64,000 nt of DNA from Siphonodentalium dalli (taxonomy: Eukaryota; Mollusca; Scaphopoda; Gadilida; Siphonodentaliidae). Below, in pieces: positions 10,966 to 22,855 of the stretch (the stretch's first letter is position 1; each line of letters begins with the position of its first letter). The stretch spans positions 119,771,509 through 119,835,508 of the forward strand of contig CP136068.1 of NCBI GenBank assembly GCA_032622095.1, written 5' to 3'. The notes under the pieces were generated by a model. It had not been told where the DNA came from, did no database searches, and was given only the letters and a program-made list of their open reading frames with translations. Position numbers and translations under genes: made by a program.

Positions 10966-12541
10966 TCTGAAAAAGAAATGACTTGAATTTATTATTCTGC
11001 CAAAAAACAAAGATTAATTAGGCACGATATATTTAACAAATGAATGTTTATTTTCCGAAATGCATGCATTATGAACGCGTTGTTGTTGCTACATTTCGCG
11101 TGGTTCGTGGAAGAGAAACAGGCAATAAATATGACAGTAACCACACGTTCATAATGCATGCACTTCGGGTAAAAACAATTCGTCTGTTATATTTACACAC
11201 ACTTTCAAAATATGTATTTAAAATAAAAATAAATCTCTCTTTTTCCCAACCATTTAAAAACATACCTTCGAATTTGATAACTGAGGACATGCCCAGCTGC
11301 AGGCATAAGCATGTTGGCAATTGCCACGTGATCAATGGTTGTTATGCGATACAGGTACTCATCAGCCCCATTCATTATATAACAGTAGCATTTAAGTGTC
11401 CATAGTAGATTACGCATAGACCTGCATGTATGTAAATATATCCTAAATATATGTATGGATGTTTGACCACACGGCGTTTGGAGTTAGTGGGGGACAAAAC
11501 AGTAATAAATCGCGGAAAATACCAAAATAAAGCTACTAAAATCAAAGGATATCATTTCTGACAGACTTTTGTGTTTATTTTGAATAATAATATGGATAAT
11601 TTTCGAGAATTTACTCAGATTATTACCGATTTTTGCATTATTTATCCCGGAGATATTTGGAGGAGAGAACTGTAGCGTATCAATTCTTGTAAAATGAGAA
11701 AAGTAGCGTGCGAAAATCGGAAACGTAGCATGCATGTATTGTTTACAAAGCCCGTTTTTGTCATGTACCGAACACTATAAGCGAACATTTTATAACTTCA
11801 TAAACCTAAAGATGCAGGGCAAACTATGTTTCCTTATTAAACGTCCAGGTGTAACTTTGGCACAAAAGGGGCGCACTTTTTAGTGGCACTTTCCAAATGA
11901 ACACCAAAAATCGAGCTGATAAATGACTATCACGTCAAAATTGAGAAACATTTCTGTATTATTGTGAGGTACACATCATTGTTAAAATAGTCCGATCACA
12001 TATGCAAATTGTTTCTTTGAGAAATAGTTTATGAAAGCTAAAATACTTACCATTTTGCGAAAATATCCTCGATTTTTCCATTAATATCACATCTGAAACG
12101 TAGCTTTTCGGGAAGTGCGGTGTAGCATTTTTCGGAACTGCGGCGAATCTCGAGTAGCAGATGAGCGCCCGTGATTATGTAGTTTTATAAACACATATTG
12201 GGGGAGTACCTAAAACGCTGAATCAGCAGCGTGTGAGTACCTAAAACGCTGAATCAGCCGCTGATCAGCAGTTATCATCTAGAATGCTGATCAGCAGATT
12301 TCCCGATTTCAGTTTAACTCAAATATAACGACGATGGGCGGTTGTAGGTTGTGTAAATGTCACGTAATATAAGTGTTGTATGCCAATACAGGAAGGGGAC
12401 ACATTTTGACCGCCCGCCATGCCCGTTCAGCAGTTAAAAATCCCGTTCAGCGGTACGGCGGCTGCAGTTCAGCAGATTATCGCGAACGCAGTTTAACTCA
12501 ATTGTAATGAACTTAGCAGAGTTTATGTTGTGCAAATGACC

Positions 12542-12600
12542 GCAGAAGCCCAAAAAAAAAATTGACCCCACCCCCTATAGTACTTATACTATAGAAAGGT
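12542..12600. repeat. Half copy of a small palindromic element
   Basis: 'attgaccccaccccctatag' plus 'tagtactta' matches one arm of the complete palindrome at 16234-16326. Confidence 0.6.
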
Positions 12601-13309
12601 ATCCAACTTGGCCTGGTCTTAGTTTTTTTTATCATTTTCACAAAGTCCACAATCAGGTTCAAAATACACCAAAATAATGTTTGTTACATAAATGCCTCAT
12701 ATATAGGTAGACATATATATTATTACTCTTTAATTAGATGTAACGCGTGTAAAAATTGGTTATGGTCTTTGTGGACCCAGTGTTTCCTAAATTTTATAGA
12801 GTCCAAATAAAGGATTCTGTTGGACATCTATATTAGTAATCACAGAAACCATGCCCATTGATGCAACAGTTTAAGAGCTTCATGGTGGATTATGTTAGAA
12901 ATACAAAATGTAAACTTTATTGAGATTTAAAAAAATTATATTTACAGGAAATGGTCCAAAAACAAAAAAACAAAGTCCATATCTACGAATCAAATATGGG
13001 AATATGTACTGAAGACTGTGATGAATGACGTAATATAAAAAAATATATTATATGTCTTGAGTCTTCTTTGAAAAAATTACTTTGAACCAGTAGCTGACAA
13101 ATGATATACTAACTTCAGTCTGGTGTGAATGGCTTTTAGCTGGTGTCAACTTCCACATGAGTGATTATCCTATGAGTGAGTGGTGACCTACTTACTAGAA
13201 ATAGCGTGATGCCCTGGTATGGTTAGACTGAAGCTTAACAGTCTATTGTCAACATAGTTCACATCGGTTACACTGGTCACAGCTAACCCATATTTGCTGG
13301 CATCCACAG

Positions 13310-13440
13310 GGGGGAGTCTGGAAAAAAATTGCATATATAGGGCCCAAAACGTTTTTTCTGACCCCGAGGGACCCACCACTCCATTTGTGCAAAAAAAATA
13401 TTGGGGAATTTTGGGGACCCACCCCCCTTTCTTATGTTTT
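13310..13440. repeat. GC-skewed low-complexity block
   Basis: 'ggggacccaccccc'-type phrases and A/T runs; similar phrasing recurs near 14550-14620. No coding content recognised. Confidence 0.4.
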
Positions 13441-13919
13441 TATCAAAATTTCAGAGTTTGTTTTTAGCCGTTCTTCAATAACTGTGTTAACTGCCTTTCA
13501 ATCCCATTCCACTATCCTTTGTTGGTGCAAACTCTTGCTGTGTACCATTAAGACTCAAGCAATAACATGCTTAATTGGTAAACACAGATCAGAAAAACAA
13601 ACAATATACTGTATTTCCAGGTGTTTCCTGGTGTTTTCAGTATCTAACAACAATACTAAAGCATTGTGTAGGTACACTATATGTCACAAATTGCCCTAGA
13701 CCCCATTATAGCCTTAATATATCGAGTGCGTTGTGTCTGACAGAGAACACTGGCCAGTGTAAATAGTGGTAAACAGGTCAGGGGGTTCCACAATTATTTG
13801 TGCATGACCAAAGAACTCTTTAGTATTATCTACCGGGGTGGGGTGCGAGAGGGGAATTGTTTTGGTTAGGTATACACCTAGATATATGGTTATGATACCC
13901 CCCGATATTAGTCGGCGGG

Positions 13920-14315
13920 TATATAGTTGACGTCTCGAGCCGTCCGTGCGTCCGTCCATACAAACATTTTGCATTATAACTCAAGAGTCGGTTGTCATAT
14001 TTTGATGCCCTATGGCATGGTGACGGATCAGATATGGGGAACGAATATGCATAATATCACGGGTTGTGTGACCATCAATGCCTACCAGAGTTATGGGCCC
14101 TGTTCGACTTTATGAAATTCAGTCCGTACAAAGTTTTTGCAATATAAGTTAAGTGTCGGTTGTCGAATTTTGATGTGGTTTGGTATGGTGATAGACCAGA
14201 ATGATAGGGGAAGGATGTATGCACATATTACTGCATATCACAGGTTTCGCCTATCAATGCATACCAGAGTTACCGACCTTGTTCCATCCGTAAACACGTT
14301 TTGCATTATTATAAC
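13920..14315. repeat. Imperfect tandem repeat, period about 165 bp
   Basis: The block 'tttgcattataactcaa' followed by 'tcggttgtca' and later 'taccagagtta' recurs three times (13968, 14133, 14300 regions). It is preceded by 'gtccgtgcgtccgtccat'. The phrasing is like dispersed repeats I recall from mollusc genomes (inference). Confidence 0.7.
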
Positions 14316-14749
14316 TCAACCATGGGTTAAGTTTACTGAACGCTATTACGGTGGTCCACTGTGAAGTGGGCCGGGATCCTGTGAAATCCAGAATGTTGCT
14401 AAATTTGAGGCTAAAGATTCACTTTAGCTGCTTATATAGCCCTATACCAACAAGCATGGTACTAACAATACTTACAAACAACATTACATTGTCTGTACTT
14501 GTAAATTCTTTGAAAAAAAACCATTTTGGAAAAAATTTACAAGCACAATTTTGTCGGCCTCTGGACCACCCACCCACCCCGGCCCTATATACGGAATATT
14601 TTTGCAGACTCCCCCCTGGCATCCACACAACAATGTTTAAGCAAGTATATATCAGTTGTCAACAACTGGTTCAAAGTAATTTTTTCAAAGAACACTCAAG
14701 AAATATAATATTTTATGGTCATCTGCAAAACATATACCCGACTATTCTC

Positions 14750-15790
14750 GTCAAAAATCAGTTAAACTGAGTTCGGTAGATTCTGCTGAACTGTTCCATG
14801 TAAAGTGCTGAACGGGAGGGAGTTTGAACTGCTGAACTGGGGTGGACGTCGGCCAAATGGTTTTCTACAACCCGCCATCGTCGTTATATTTGAGTTACAT
14901 TAAAATCGGGAAATCTGCTGATCAGCATTTTAGGTGATAATCTGCTGAACTGCTCGATATGAACTTCTGAACGGGATTTTGAACTGTTGAACTGGGGTGG
15001 ATGTCGGTCAAATGGTTTTCCATCAACGTACCTGGTTATGGCACATCGATTACAGGTCATTTGTATCACCAACACCCGAATATCTTCGTTAAAAATCATT
15101 TAAACTGAGTTTTGGAGATTCTGCTCAACTGCCCCAGATAAAGTGCTGAACGGGATATTAAACTGCTGAAGTGGGTTGTAGCACTGTATAGGTCGGTCCA
15201 ATCGTGTTTTATTCCCCTATTTCCTTATTGACCACTGATAAAAAGTCATTTGCACAACATATACCCGACTATCTTCGTTAAAAATCGGTTAAACTGCGTT
15301 CGATGGATTCTGCTGAACTGTTCCCGGTAAAGTGCTGAACGTGATTTTGAAATGCTAAACTGGGGCCAATTGGTTTTCTATCCATGTACCTGGTTATGGC
15401 CCATAGATTACAGGTCATTTGCAATACCAAAAAAAGTCATTTGCGCAACATATTCCAGTCTATCTTTTGAACTGCTGAACTAGGGTGAAGGTCGGTTAAA
15501 TCGTGGTTTCTTCCTGGGCCATCGATAAAAAGTCATTTGCACAACATATACCCGACTATCTTAAAAATCGGTTAAACTGCGTTCGGGGAATCTGCTGAAC
15601 TGCTCGACATGAACTGCTGAACGGGATTTTGAACTGCTGAACTGGGGTGGAGGTCGGCCTAATGGTTTTCTATCAACGTACCTGGTTATATGGCCCATTA
15701 ATTACAAGTTATTTGCACAACATAAACTCTGCTAACTTCATTACAATTGAGTTAAACTGAGTTCGCGATAATCTGCTGAACTGCAGCCGC
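14750..15790. repeat. One-sided subterminal tandem array with CTGCTGAACTG core
   Basis: About six diverged units of roughly 180-210 bp each carry, in order, 'gttaaactg', 'ctgctgaactg', 'gtgctgaacggg', 'gaactgctgaactggggt' and 'ggtcggtc', then a spacer ending 'catatacccgactatc'. The last unit grades into the right TIR of the 12201-16018 element, so the array grew from that TIR. The left side has no such array. Confidence 0.75.
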
Positions 15791-16233
15791 CGTACTGCAG
15801 AACGGTATACTGAACTGCTGAACGAGCATTGAGGGTGGTCCAAATATGTCCCCCTTCCTGTATTGACATATAACACTTATATTACATGTCATTTACACAA
15901 CATACAACCGGCCATCGTCGTTATATTTGAGATAAACTGAAATCGGGAAATTTGCTGATAAGCATTTTAGTTGATAACCTGTTGATCAGCTGCTGATTGA
16001 GCGTTTTAGGTACTCCCCACATATTGGATGGTAATACTAGTGGTCAACTTAACAGAAATCAGAAAATCACTGCATGGATTCACTCAGAGGGGACGTATGT
16101 TCACGTATACTCGACATATGGTCATGTTCAAATGTCAGAAATCTTGGTTAACGACAAGTGGCCCTCTTGTTGATGACTTAGCACCTGTGGCTAAAATTGT
16201 GCCGGGAGTCAACAAACGAGTGGATATGGACAC

Positions 16234-16326
16234 AGGTCCCCAGATCAAAAATTTACCCCACCCCAATAGTACTTAATCATGGGATTAAGTACTATTGGGT
16301 GGGGTCAATTTTTGTTCTGGGGACCT
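16234..16326. mobile_element. 93-bp palindromic element with 14-bp flanking direct repeat
   Basis: Arms start AGGTCCCCAG and contain 'accccacccaatagtactta'-like sequence with a small central loop 'atcatggg'. The identical 14-mer gtggatatggacac lies immediately outside both ends (16220-16233 and 16327-16340). Confidence 0.85.
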
Positions 16327-16340
16327 GTGGATATGGACAC

Positions 16341-17100
16341 CAAACGATGTTACATTCCTCATATACTCCAAGCGGAATTGGCATTGTTGGTTTCAGTGAT
16401 ATACGCATTGCAATGAGGCCATGGTATCTCATATTCTTGTCGTGACATGGGGCTACATGCAGGACTATAACACCTCTGGCCAAGTGATCCTGCTGAATTG
16501 CTATGATGCGGATGTAGCAATTGATGCCGTTATACGAAAAAGTACCGTTATTTTTCTAAAGTTGTCATTTTCGCGGTGTTTGGTTAATCCGAGCAATTTT
16601 TGAAAAATTCAGGGTGTGTATGAAAAATTCAAGAACATAAATTTTTGAAAAATATAATAATGCCTGCGCTGGTGTTTCTAAAAAGCCGTTAATACCTTCA
16701 TATCATATCTTCATTACAACTAACACGACCAGTATTAAACATATTTGGCAATAGATATATTTTTAAATGTTTGATACGCACAGATACGCATACAATAACA
16801 AATTAATAACATATAACGGTACTTTGTTAAATGCATCAGTTTGCCCTGACAGCATCGTAGCAGTTCAACAGAACCCACCAGCATCATAGTACATTAGCAG
16901 GACCACTTGACCAGGGGTGTATACACTCTTCTGGACAGTCATGAATGTTGAAATACGTTTTATACACTCATAATGCGTTTTGTGAGCATTATCTCAAACA
17001 ACAAGTGTGCCAATACGGGTACATATAACGCTTAGACAATCAAAACGATTTGATTATTTAATTACAACACAGTCAATGGTATTCAATCGTCGGCATCTGG
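16341..17100. other. Intergenic DNA, no gene recognised
   Basis: A/T-rich with a short 'tgaaaaattca' repetition at 16600-16650. Nothing else recognised. Confidence 0.5.
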
Positions 17101-17106
17101 TTTCTC

Positions 17107-17650
17107 CTAGTGTTTGTCTTCCTGTCGTCTGCTCGGATGGGGTCTTCTCATGTCCTTATGCATAGGGCGTGTCCACTCGTCATCCGCGTGGTTGATATCC
17201 GGCTGAGTTCGTCGGTCTGTCGTCTGCTTCGCTTCTTCGTTCGTCCATCGGGGTAGCGTTGTTAGAAATACAAGATTGTAATGTTTACCTTGTATTCCGA
17301 TCCATGTTCCGCCTGGAGATCCTAGCTGTCTTCTTAGCGCCACGTGAGTCGTTGGTCACATCTTGTAGCTCGCTTGGAACTGGGTATCGAGTCTCAGTTT
17401 GCTTCTTCCTAAATACGCCTAGGAGATTATGACGATCCAAGGCGCATTTCACGGCACATCAATATAGGCGTTCCTGGGTTAATCAAGCTAGCGTTGTTCT
17501 TCTATGTCTTCTTTAGATTTCTCTTCTCGTACAGCATGCTGCATTAGATTCCAATAGTCATCTTCTCCGAGATAGCTAGTATCGCTAATCCCGAAATTGT
17601 TCTGTTTACTCCCATGTTGTTCTTCACCATCACACCGCGTTAGGTATGTA
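17107..17650 (-). other. GC-richer stretch with possible decayed coding remnants
   Basis: Two minus-strand readings look less random than the surroundings: one at about 17107-17343 ending in a charged, Arg/Asp/His-rich tail after 'NLVFLTTLPRW', and one at about 17488-17650 with 'GISDTSYLGEDDYWNLMQHA'. They are in different frames with stops between. I cannot assign a family; they could be relics of a retroelement or chance frames. Confidence 0.25.
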
Positions 17651-17859
17651 CTTCGTGTCCACTAAGCTGGTTCGGTATCCAGTGTTTTGCATATCAATAG
17701 GAGTGTCGATATGTATAGTAAATCGTGAAGCCACTATGAACTGAAGATTGTCTGTTTTCCTGGGTCGACGATTCTGTCCTTGGGGTTGTCTTGGTACACA
17801 AGATCCAAAAGGTGCTAACCCAAGAATGCAAGCAGATACGTGGCGACAGGGGGTTGGTG

Positions 17860-18310
17860 TCTCTCACCCCCCCCCCCCCCCCAAATTTGGTCAAACTTTT
17901 CAACAGTTGGAAATTTCATACCTACCAAAACATTAGTTGTATATTTCACACCAACAATAGATAGAAAATGTTCTTGTAGTTTGATTTTCAAACAATTTAT
18001 TGCAGGGAATTAATTGTTTTTGGACCAATATTTGCATATTTTCCTATTATTGGTCAAATTTTGAATTGAAATGGTCATCAGTTGGAATTATTGTCCAACG
18101 TCAGGGGTGGTGACAGGTTGGAAATGTTCAACACTTGGAAAGCTTGTGTCCTGGTTCCTCCACCGTGGTCAAAAACTGCTAGTTAATTTAAGAAAACAAT
18201 ATTGTCATACATTTGGTCATCAACATTGTCATTGGAATCGTCATCAGTTGGACATTAACCTAAGTGGGGGTGTCAAGTTTGAAATTTCGAACTCTAGGAA
18301 GGATTGAGGC
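17860..18310. repeat. 'tgcacccc/acagttggaa' dispersed repeat
   Basis: After a C run at 17868-17882 the phrases 'tttggtcaaacttttcaac', 'agttggaaatttcatac' and 'attagttgtatatttcacacc' appear. Related text occurs at 21410-21560, 34210-34290 and 41580-42010. It is non-coding and repeat-like; class not determined. Confidence 0.6.
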
Positions 18311-18539
18311 TAGTCTAGATGCTAGGATATTGCGATTTTCTTATTCAGATTTCCAAATTTTCGCACACCGGGCCGAACCATGGTCAGCCCGGTGTATCTT
18401 GGTTTTTTGGTGCATTTTTCTGGAGTTAGACCACTAGCTGTTAGAATTTATGCAATTTTTTAGGTTAAAATATCTTAATGTTCTCATACCGGGAATATAG
18501 AACCATGGTTATGAATATATAGGATATTAGGCCTGACCA

Positions 18540-18640
18540 ATGAGGTGCAAGGGGTGGGGTGCAAATGGAATAATGCAAAACTTGTGTTTGGTCTGATTCT
18601 GATTCAAGGGGTGCAGTTGGAATTTCCCCAAGGTGGACAC
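18540..18640. repeat. Fragment of the 'tgcacccc' dispersed repeat
   Basis: 'ggggtgcaaatggaataatg' and 'ggggtgcagttggaatttcc' mark a further copy. Confidence 0.5.
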
Positions 18641-18837
18641 CCCACTCATTTCATCAGTCCTAAGATACTGAATATACTTCCCGACAATAGGCCTCAGGAT
18701 TCTTGAGATACGGTGTAATATGTTAAGGGGGAGCATGTCATTTCGTACCCTGACCCGGTCGTACCTTCCGAAAAAAATTCAACTCGTAACCATCAGCTGC
18801 GTCATTTCGTATTCTCCGGTTTTATGACATGGTTAAT

Positions 18838-18916
18838 GGACTCGCTACTGGACATTCGTGAGCTAGATGGTCGAGGGCGTAGTCCACAAATGTCCAGTAG
18901 CGAGTTCATTAGCCAA
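18838..18916. repeat. Small palindrome with 24-bp arms
   Basis: Arms 'actcgctactggacattcg' and the complement 'aaatgtccagtagcgagt' enclose about 30 bp. Confidence 0.8.
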
Positions 18917-19136
18917 CTTAAAACACAGTGTTATAATATACAAGGAGAAATTACATTGATACAGATGAAAAATTCCAATAAATATCGATAAATGAGACGT
19001 TCACGAACCTTTTGGGGGGGGGAATAGTCCCTGACAGACAGCAAAACCACGCCCCTTGACATGGCTCGTGTGAGTCAAACTGCACGTGGATTATGTCGCG
19101 GTGACAATTGTCCAGTACATATCTGTTCGAAATTAA

Positions 19137-19619
19137 ACTTCGATATACGCAAACATATAATACAATATTTGTTTTCGCTGCAAATATAACTCTCCACTCA
19201 AATATAATTTAGGATAGTTTTTGTATCAACCCATATACCCTGTGCCAATGCATTCTATTATATATGCGAGTCGACCATAGGTCGCCTCGCATATATAAGA
19301 GAATGCATAGGCTTAACATATTTTATAAATGATAAAATTGTCAAAGAATGTAGAAAAATATTATAAAAAATGTTAAAAAATGTAAGAAAAAATTATAAAA
19401 TTGTTAAAGAATGTAAGAAAAAATGGTAAAAAGTGTTAAAAAAAGAATTTCTTTAGGCCAATGCATTCTCTTATATATGCGAGGGGACCTATGGTCGACT
19501 CGCATATATAAGAGAATGCATTGGCACAGGGCATAACTTCGATATACGCAAACATATAATATAATATTTGTTTTCGCTGCAAATATTACTGTCGACTCAA
19601 TTATAATTTAGGATAGTTT
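19137..19619. mobile_element. Twin-hairpin element, copy 2, between 84-bp direct repeats
   Basis: The element proper (19238-19531) starts 'ccctgtgccaatgcattct' and ends with its complement. Each end is itself a hairpin ('ttatatatgcgag' against 'ctcgcatatataa', loops near 19272 and 19490). The spacer (19310-19455) is a degenerate 'aaaatgttaaagaatgtaag' minisatellite. Outside, an 84-bp segment beginning 'acttcgatatacgcaaacat' is present on both sides (19137-19220 and 19536-19619), with few differences. Confidence 0.8.
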
Positions 19620-19816
19620 CGACTCGCGAATTATCAAATTAATATCGTTCGGCGCAGAAGATTGTGATGAAGGGTTATGTTATGTTTGAATGTGATAGCT
19701 AAAACTGGTGTGCAAATTAACATGCTGTCTTTTCTGACCAGGAATTGTATTACGTGGGGTTTATTAACACCACCAGATGTATACTGTGGCCCAAATTATA
19801 AAATTCCGTGGTCCCA

Positions 19817-20612
19817 GCAAGGTGGACTTTCTTCCCTGGTGAAGATCCCCCGATGATTCCCGAGGCCATTCGGTATGTTTCGGAAATACACAATAACAAA
19901 AATTGCCGCTGTTGTTTTGAAATTGTTTTAACATTTCCTCAATACGTGTTTCACATCAAAGGTGATTGCACAGTGCAATACATTAATAACTATAATCTCC
20001 AATCCGATCAACCATCACAGAGAAAACCGAGTAATAGAGACTGATAGTGACAGTGATTGAAATTGAAATTCGCAATGTGGGCGCTTCAAAACAACATTTA
20101 TGAATGAACTGTGACGTCACATGGAATCGCGTGCAAACATTCCAACGTATATTCATGCGCACTATAACAAAATATTTCCTAGTTTGAATGCCCCCCATGG
20201 TAGATAATATGGTAAAATATATCAGAAAGTAACTACTATATATGTTGAGTATTTTATTATATAAAAAACACAGGCGTTTGAGATTTTGTCCATAAGACAT
20301 AAGTATGCGCGTGCAATTGCAGGTTAGGAGATTTTAGCAAATCGAGTTAATCGTATATGATACAAACAAACTTGCAGGTTGGGACAATTTACTCAAGAAA
20401 ACTAATCCAACGATTTTGGCTTTTAAAAAAACTCTTACAGTGAAATGGATTCAGTCACACGAATGGTAGATAATGTGTTACGCAGTGTGCTTGTACCAAG
20501 AATCTCCGTCGCGGTTTCGCTAGTGATGTTCGGGAATCTTCGGGGGATCTATAACACCGAGTGATGATCGGGAATCTTCGGGGGATCTTCACCAGGGAAG
20601 AAAGGTAGGCGA
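19817..20612. repeat. Inverted repeat pair, about 40-bp arms, 0.7 kb apart
   Basis: 'ctttcttccctggtgaagat' followed by 'cccccgatgattcccga' at 19827-19863 is mirrored at 20569-20606, and a second partial mirror lies at 20528-20545. No duplicated flank is clear. It may be a diverged TIR element. Confidence 0.6.
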
Positions 20613-20897
20613 AGATGGCAATCAGTCCAGATGCGGTTACGAAAATAATGGCATAGAGTACGAACTTTGACTGGGAACTTTTCCGCACTCATTTCTACAG
20701 CACGTATTCGTGACGTCATCGCGTCAGCTAAAACGTACTGTCGGTTCGCCGTACCGGACGAACGTAATATTATACTCACAGATACAAAGTGTTCGAGCCT
20801 CTATTACGCGGATTTAAAGACCACCAATTGCAATTACTTGGCCCAGTTCGCGTAACCGTGTTTATATGTCGATGAATAGCATTTACCTCCACGTTAA

Positions 20898-22095
20898 GGG
20901 CGCGTACACATGGCGGGCAAGAAAATATCAGGTATGCCCCATGTGACTTACTTGACCAATCAAATAAATAATACCGGAAAATATCCGACGAAGGCAGCGC
21001 GCTGATATTTTATCGCCAGTTGGTGATATGTGTTCACCTTGATTGGTGGCCATCGGTATCCGTTAACCAATCTCTATAAGGGACACGATGGTAACCGTTC
21101 ACGCACTCCAGTTATGATCCATCAATATTATCGCCCGTTTCAACATTTGACTTCATAATTCCATTTTGGATTGTTTGACATAATCGCTGAGCTATTATAT
21201 GGATATGTGTGGGGACATATATATATTTTGAGGGTTTCCGCTGACGGAGGATGTCCATGGAATTCCAACTGCACCCCCTCTTGAATCGGGCCAAAGACCC
21301 AATATCACATAATTGAATTTGCACACCTCCCATCGTCTTTGAATTTCCCATATGGTACCTCACATACCTTGAATTTTGACTGGACACCGGGGAGGGAGGG
21401 GCCTAGAAGAAATTCCAAACCAATAATTTGACCAAAGTAGGAAAAATGCAAATGTTGGTCTAAAACCACGAATTCCACATACATTAATGGTTGAAAATCA
21501 GACTACAAGAACAATTTCAAACCATTGTTGGTGTGAAATTTCCAACTAATATTGTTTCCAAGTTGGCGGGGGTCTCATGTCCCCACATGCACCCATGTAA
21601 GTTCGGTAACGCAATGTACACCACAGCCCCATGCACCAAGCAACAATCTCCTGAAAACTTCATATGGGGTCTCAATGGGGGTGGGGTCATCCGATTTGCC
21701 ACAAAACCATAATAACATTTGTCACCCCACATATACATGCACTATGAAATTATAACATTTCCAAATTTCCAAATAACGTGACCACTTTCTCATTATGCAA
21801 ACGGTCTTTATGCATGAGATCAGCAACGGGACTAATCCCACCCGACTTCGGTAATACATGTCAACAGTTGGAAATTTCAAAAAGCTATGAATTGCCAAAA
21901 TGGACTATAGGTTATTTATCGGACGCAACTCACTTGAACCAGCATGACTAATACTGTTCTGATTGAGCTCAATCAACGCCGTCTAAACCGCCGCGTTCTC
22001 ACGGGCGTAATCTTTGCAGCAAGAAAATATCAGTGTGCAATTGTACCTGATATTTTCTTGCAGATATTTTCTTGCAGCTTCATGTGTACGCGCCC
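20898..22095. mobile_element. PIF/Harbinger-like non-autonomous element with TAA duplication
   Basis: Termini GGGCGCGTACACATG and its complement, with TAA on both sides (20895-20897 and 22096-22098). TWA duplications with GGGC-type ends are the rule for PIF/Harbinger. The subterminal phrase 'gcaagaaaatatcaggta' is present once at the left and several times at the right (22018-22075). The 1.2-kb interior has no transposase; it contains a copy of the 'tgcacccc' dispersed repeat (21240-21560). Confidence 0.78.
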
Positions 22096-22584
22096 TAAGC
22101 CTCGCCACATGATCACTTGGATCACCCTGTTCGGGCGTGTGAGGCCATACAACATCGCTCGTTCTTCATCTCCGTTGTTTCGATCAAGCCGGGTGGACCA
22201 GAAAATGTTTATTCTAGATGTGTCAACTGATATGAGACCATATGAACGATTGGGGGGGGGGTGCCCATCTAGTTCTGAAAATCATAAAGTTGCAAGTTCA
22301 TATTGATGTTGTATAATTAATTTTTGTATTTAAATTGTATGCAGAAATATGATGTTCTGAAGTTTCAAAAACTTATCTAGGAACACACCTAAATAAAGAT
22401 ACATATCCATGGCAGTATCTACGTAACTCAAATTAAACATTTGCTCAATATCTAACTCCAGCTTATGATAATATTATAAGGAAAATTAACTGGCCATAAA
22501 AGCTAGATAAACCATAGTTTACATGGCTCTACTCTGGGAAAGTATGGTAAACCCATTTAAAGTTCAGGAATATTCTATGGTATC

Positions 22585-22855
22585 ACCTCTTTAAAAACGC
22601 TCTTTAAAACGCTTATTATTTATGAATAATTGAATATCTCCATTATTTAGTCACTATAGATTTCTTCGACTAAACAAACGCTCTTTATTTTTTTTAATTC
22701 ATGAATATCTCCGTTATTTAGTAAATGTAATTTCTTCGAAGAAAAAAAACGCTCTTTAAAAACGCTCTTTATTTTTTATTATTTATGAATACCTTCGTTA
22801 TTTAGTCAATGTATATTTCTTCGAATAAAAAACGCTCTTTAAAACATAGCGTTAC
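22585..22855. repeat. Short tandem array of 'cgctcttta' units
   Basis: Three units of about 70-95 bp each start with 'aacgctcttta' and contain 'ttatgaat', 'tccgttatttagt' and 'atttcttcga'. They are diverged in length. Confidence 0.75.

Larger units (their letters stand above)
9193..12173. mobile_element. CACG-ended TIR element 1, 5-bp ATTAT target duplication
   Basis: The left end (CACGGGCGCTCATCTGC...) and right end are inverted copies over about 55 bp. An exact ATTAT flanks both sides (9188-9192 and 12174-12178). The motif TGCTAC occurs at 9208, 9239 and (as CGCTAC) 9260, and in an inner cluster at 9628, 9652 and 9684. Mirror copies (GTAGCA/GTAGCG) lie at 12154, 12122 and 12100, and inner ones at 11725, 11703 and 11672. 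Distances from the two ends match within about 10 bp. The only coding trace is a minus-strand exon at 10325-10965. CAC ends with a 5-bp duplication resemble the Transib/RAG-like rule, but no such transposase is seen, so the superfamily is open. Confidence 0.8.
12201..16018. mobile_element. Long-TIR foldback-type element, 8-bp ACATATTG target duplication
   Basis: Termini GGGGAGTACCTAAAACGC and its complement bound the element. The inverted similarity continues, with gaps, for roughly 300 bp (12201-12540 against 15745-16018). The octamer acatattg is exact on both sides (12193-12200, 16019-16026). The interior carries no credible transposase; it holds other repeats and a large one-sided tandem array. 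Long TIRs with an 8-9 bp duplication fit MULE-like or foldback elements, while 8 bp also allows hAT; I cannot decide. It begins 28 bp after the end of TIR element 1. Confidence 0.8.

Noticed and set aside
9193-12173. Assignment of TIR element 1 to RAG-like/Transib transposons
   Set aside because: Only the CAC end and the 5-bp duplication agree; no RAG1-core or Transib residues could be read, so the superfamily is left open.
16234-16326. Palindrome as a transcription terminator
   Set aside because: The flanking 14-bp direct repeat and the related half copy at 12542 mark it as an insertion.
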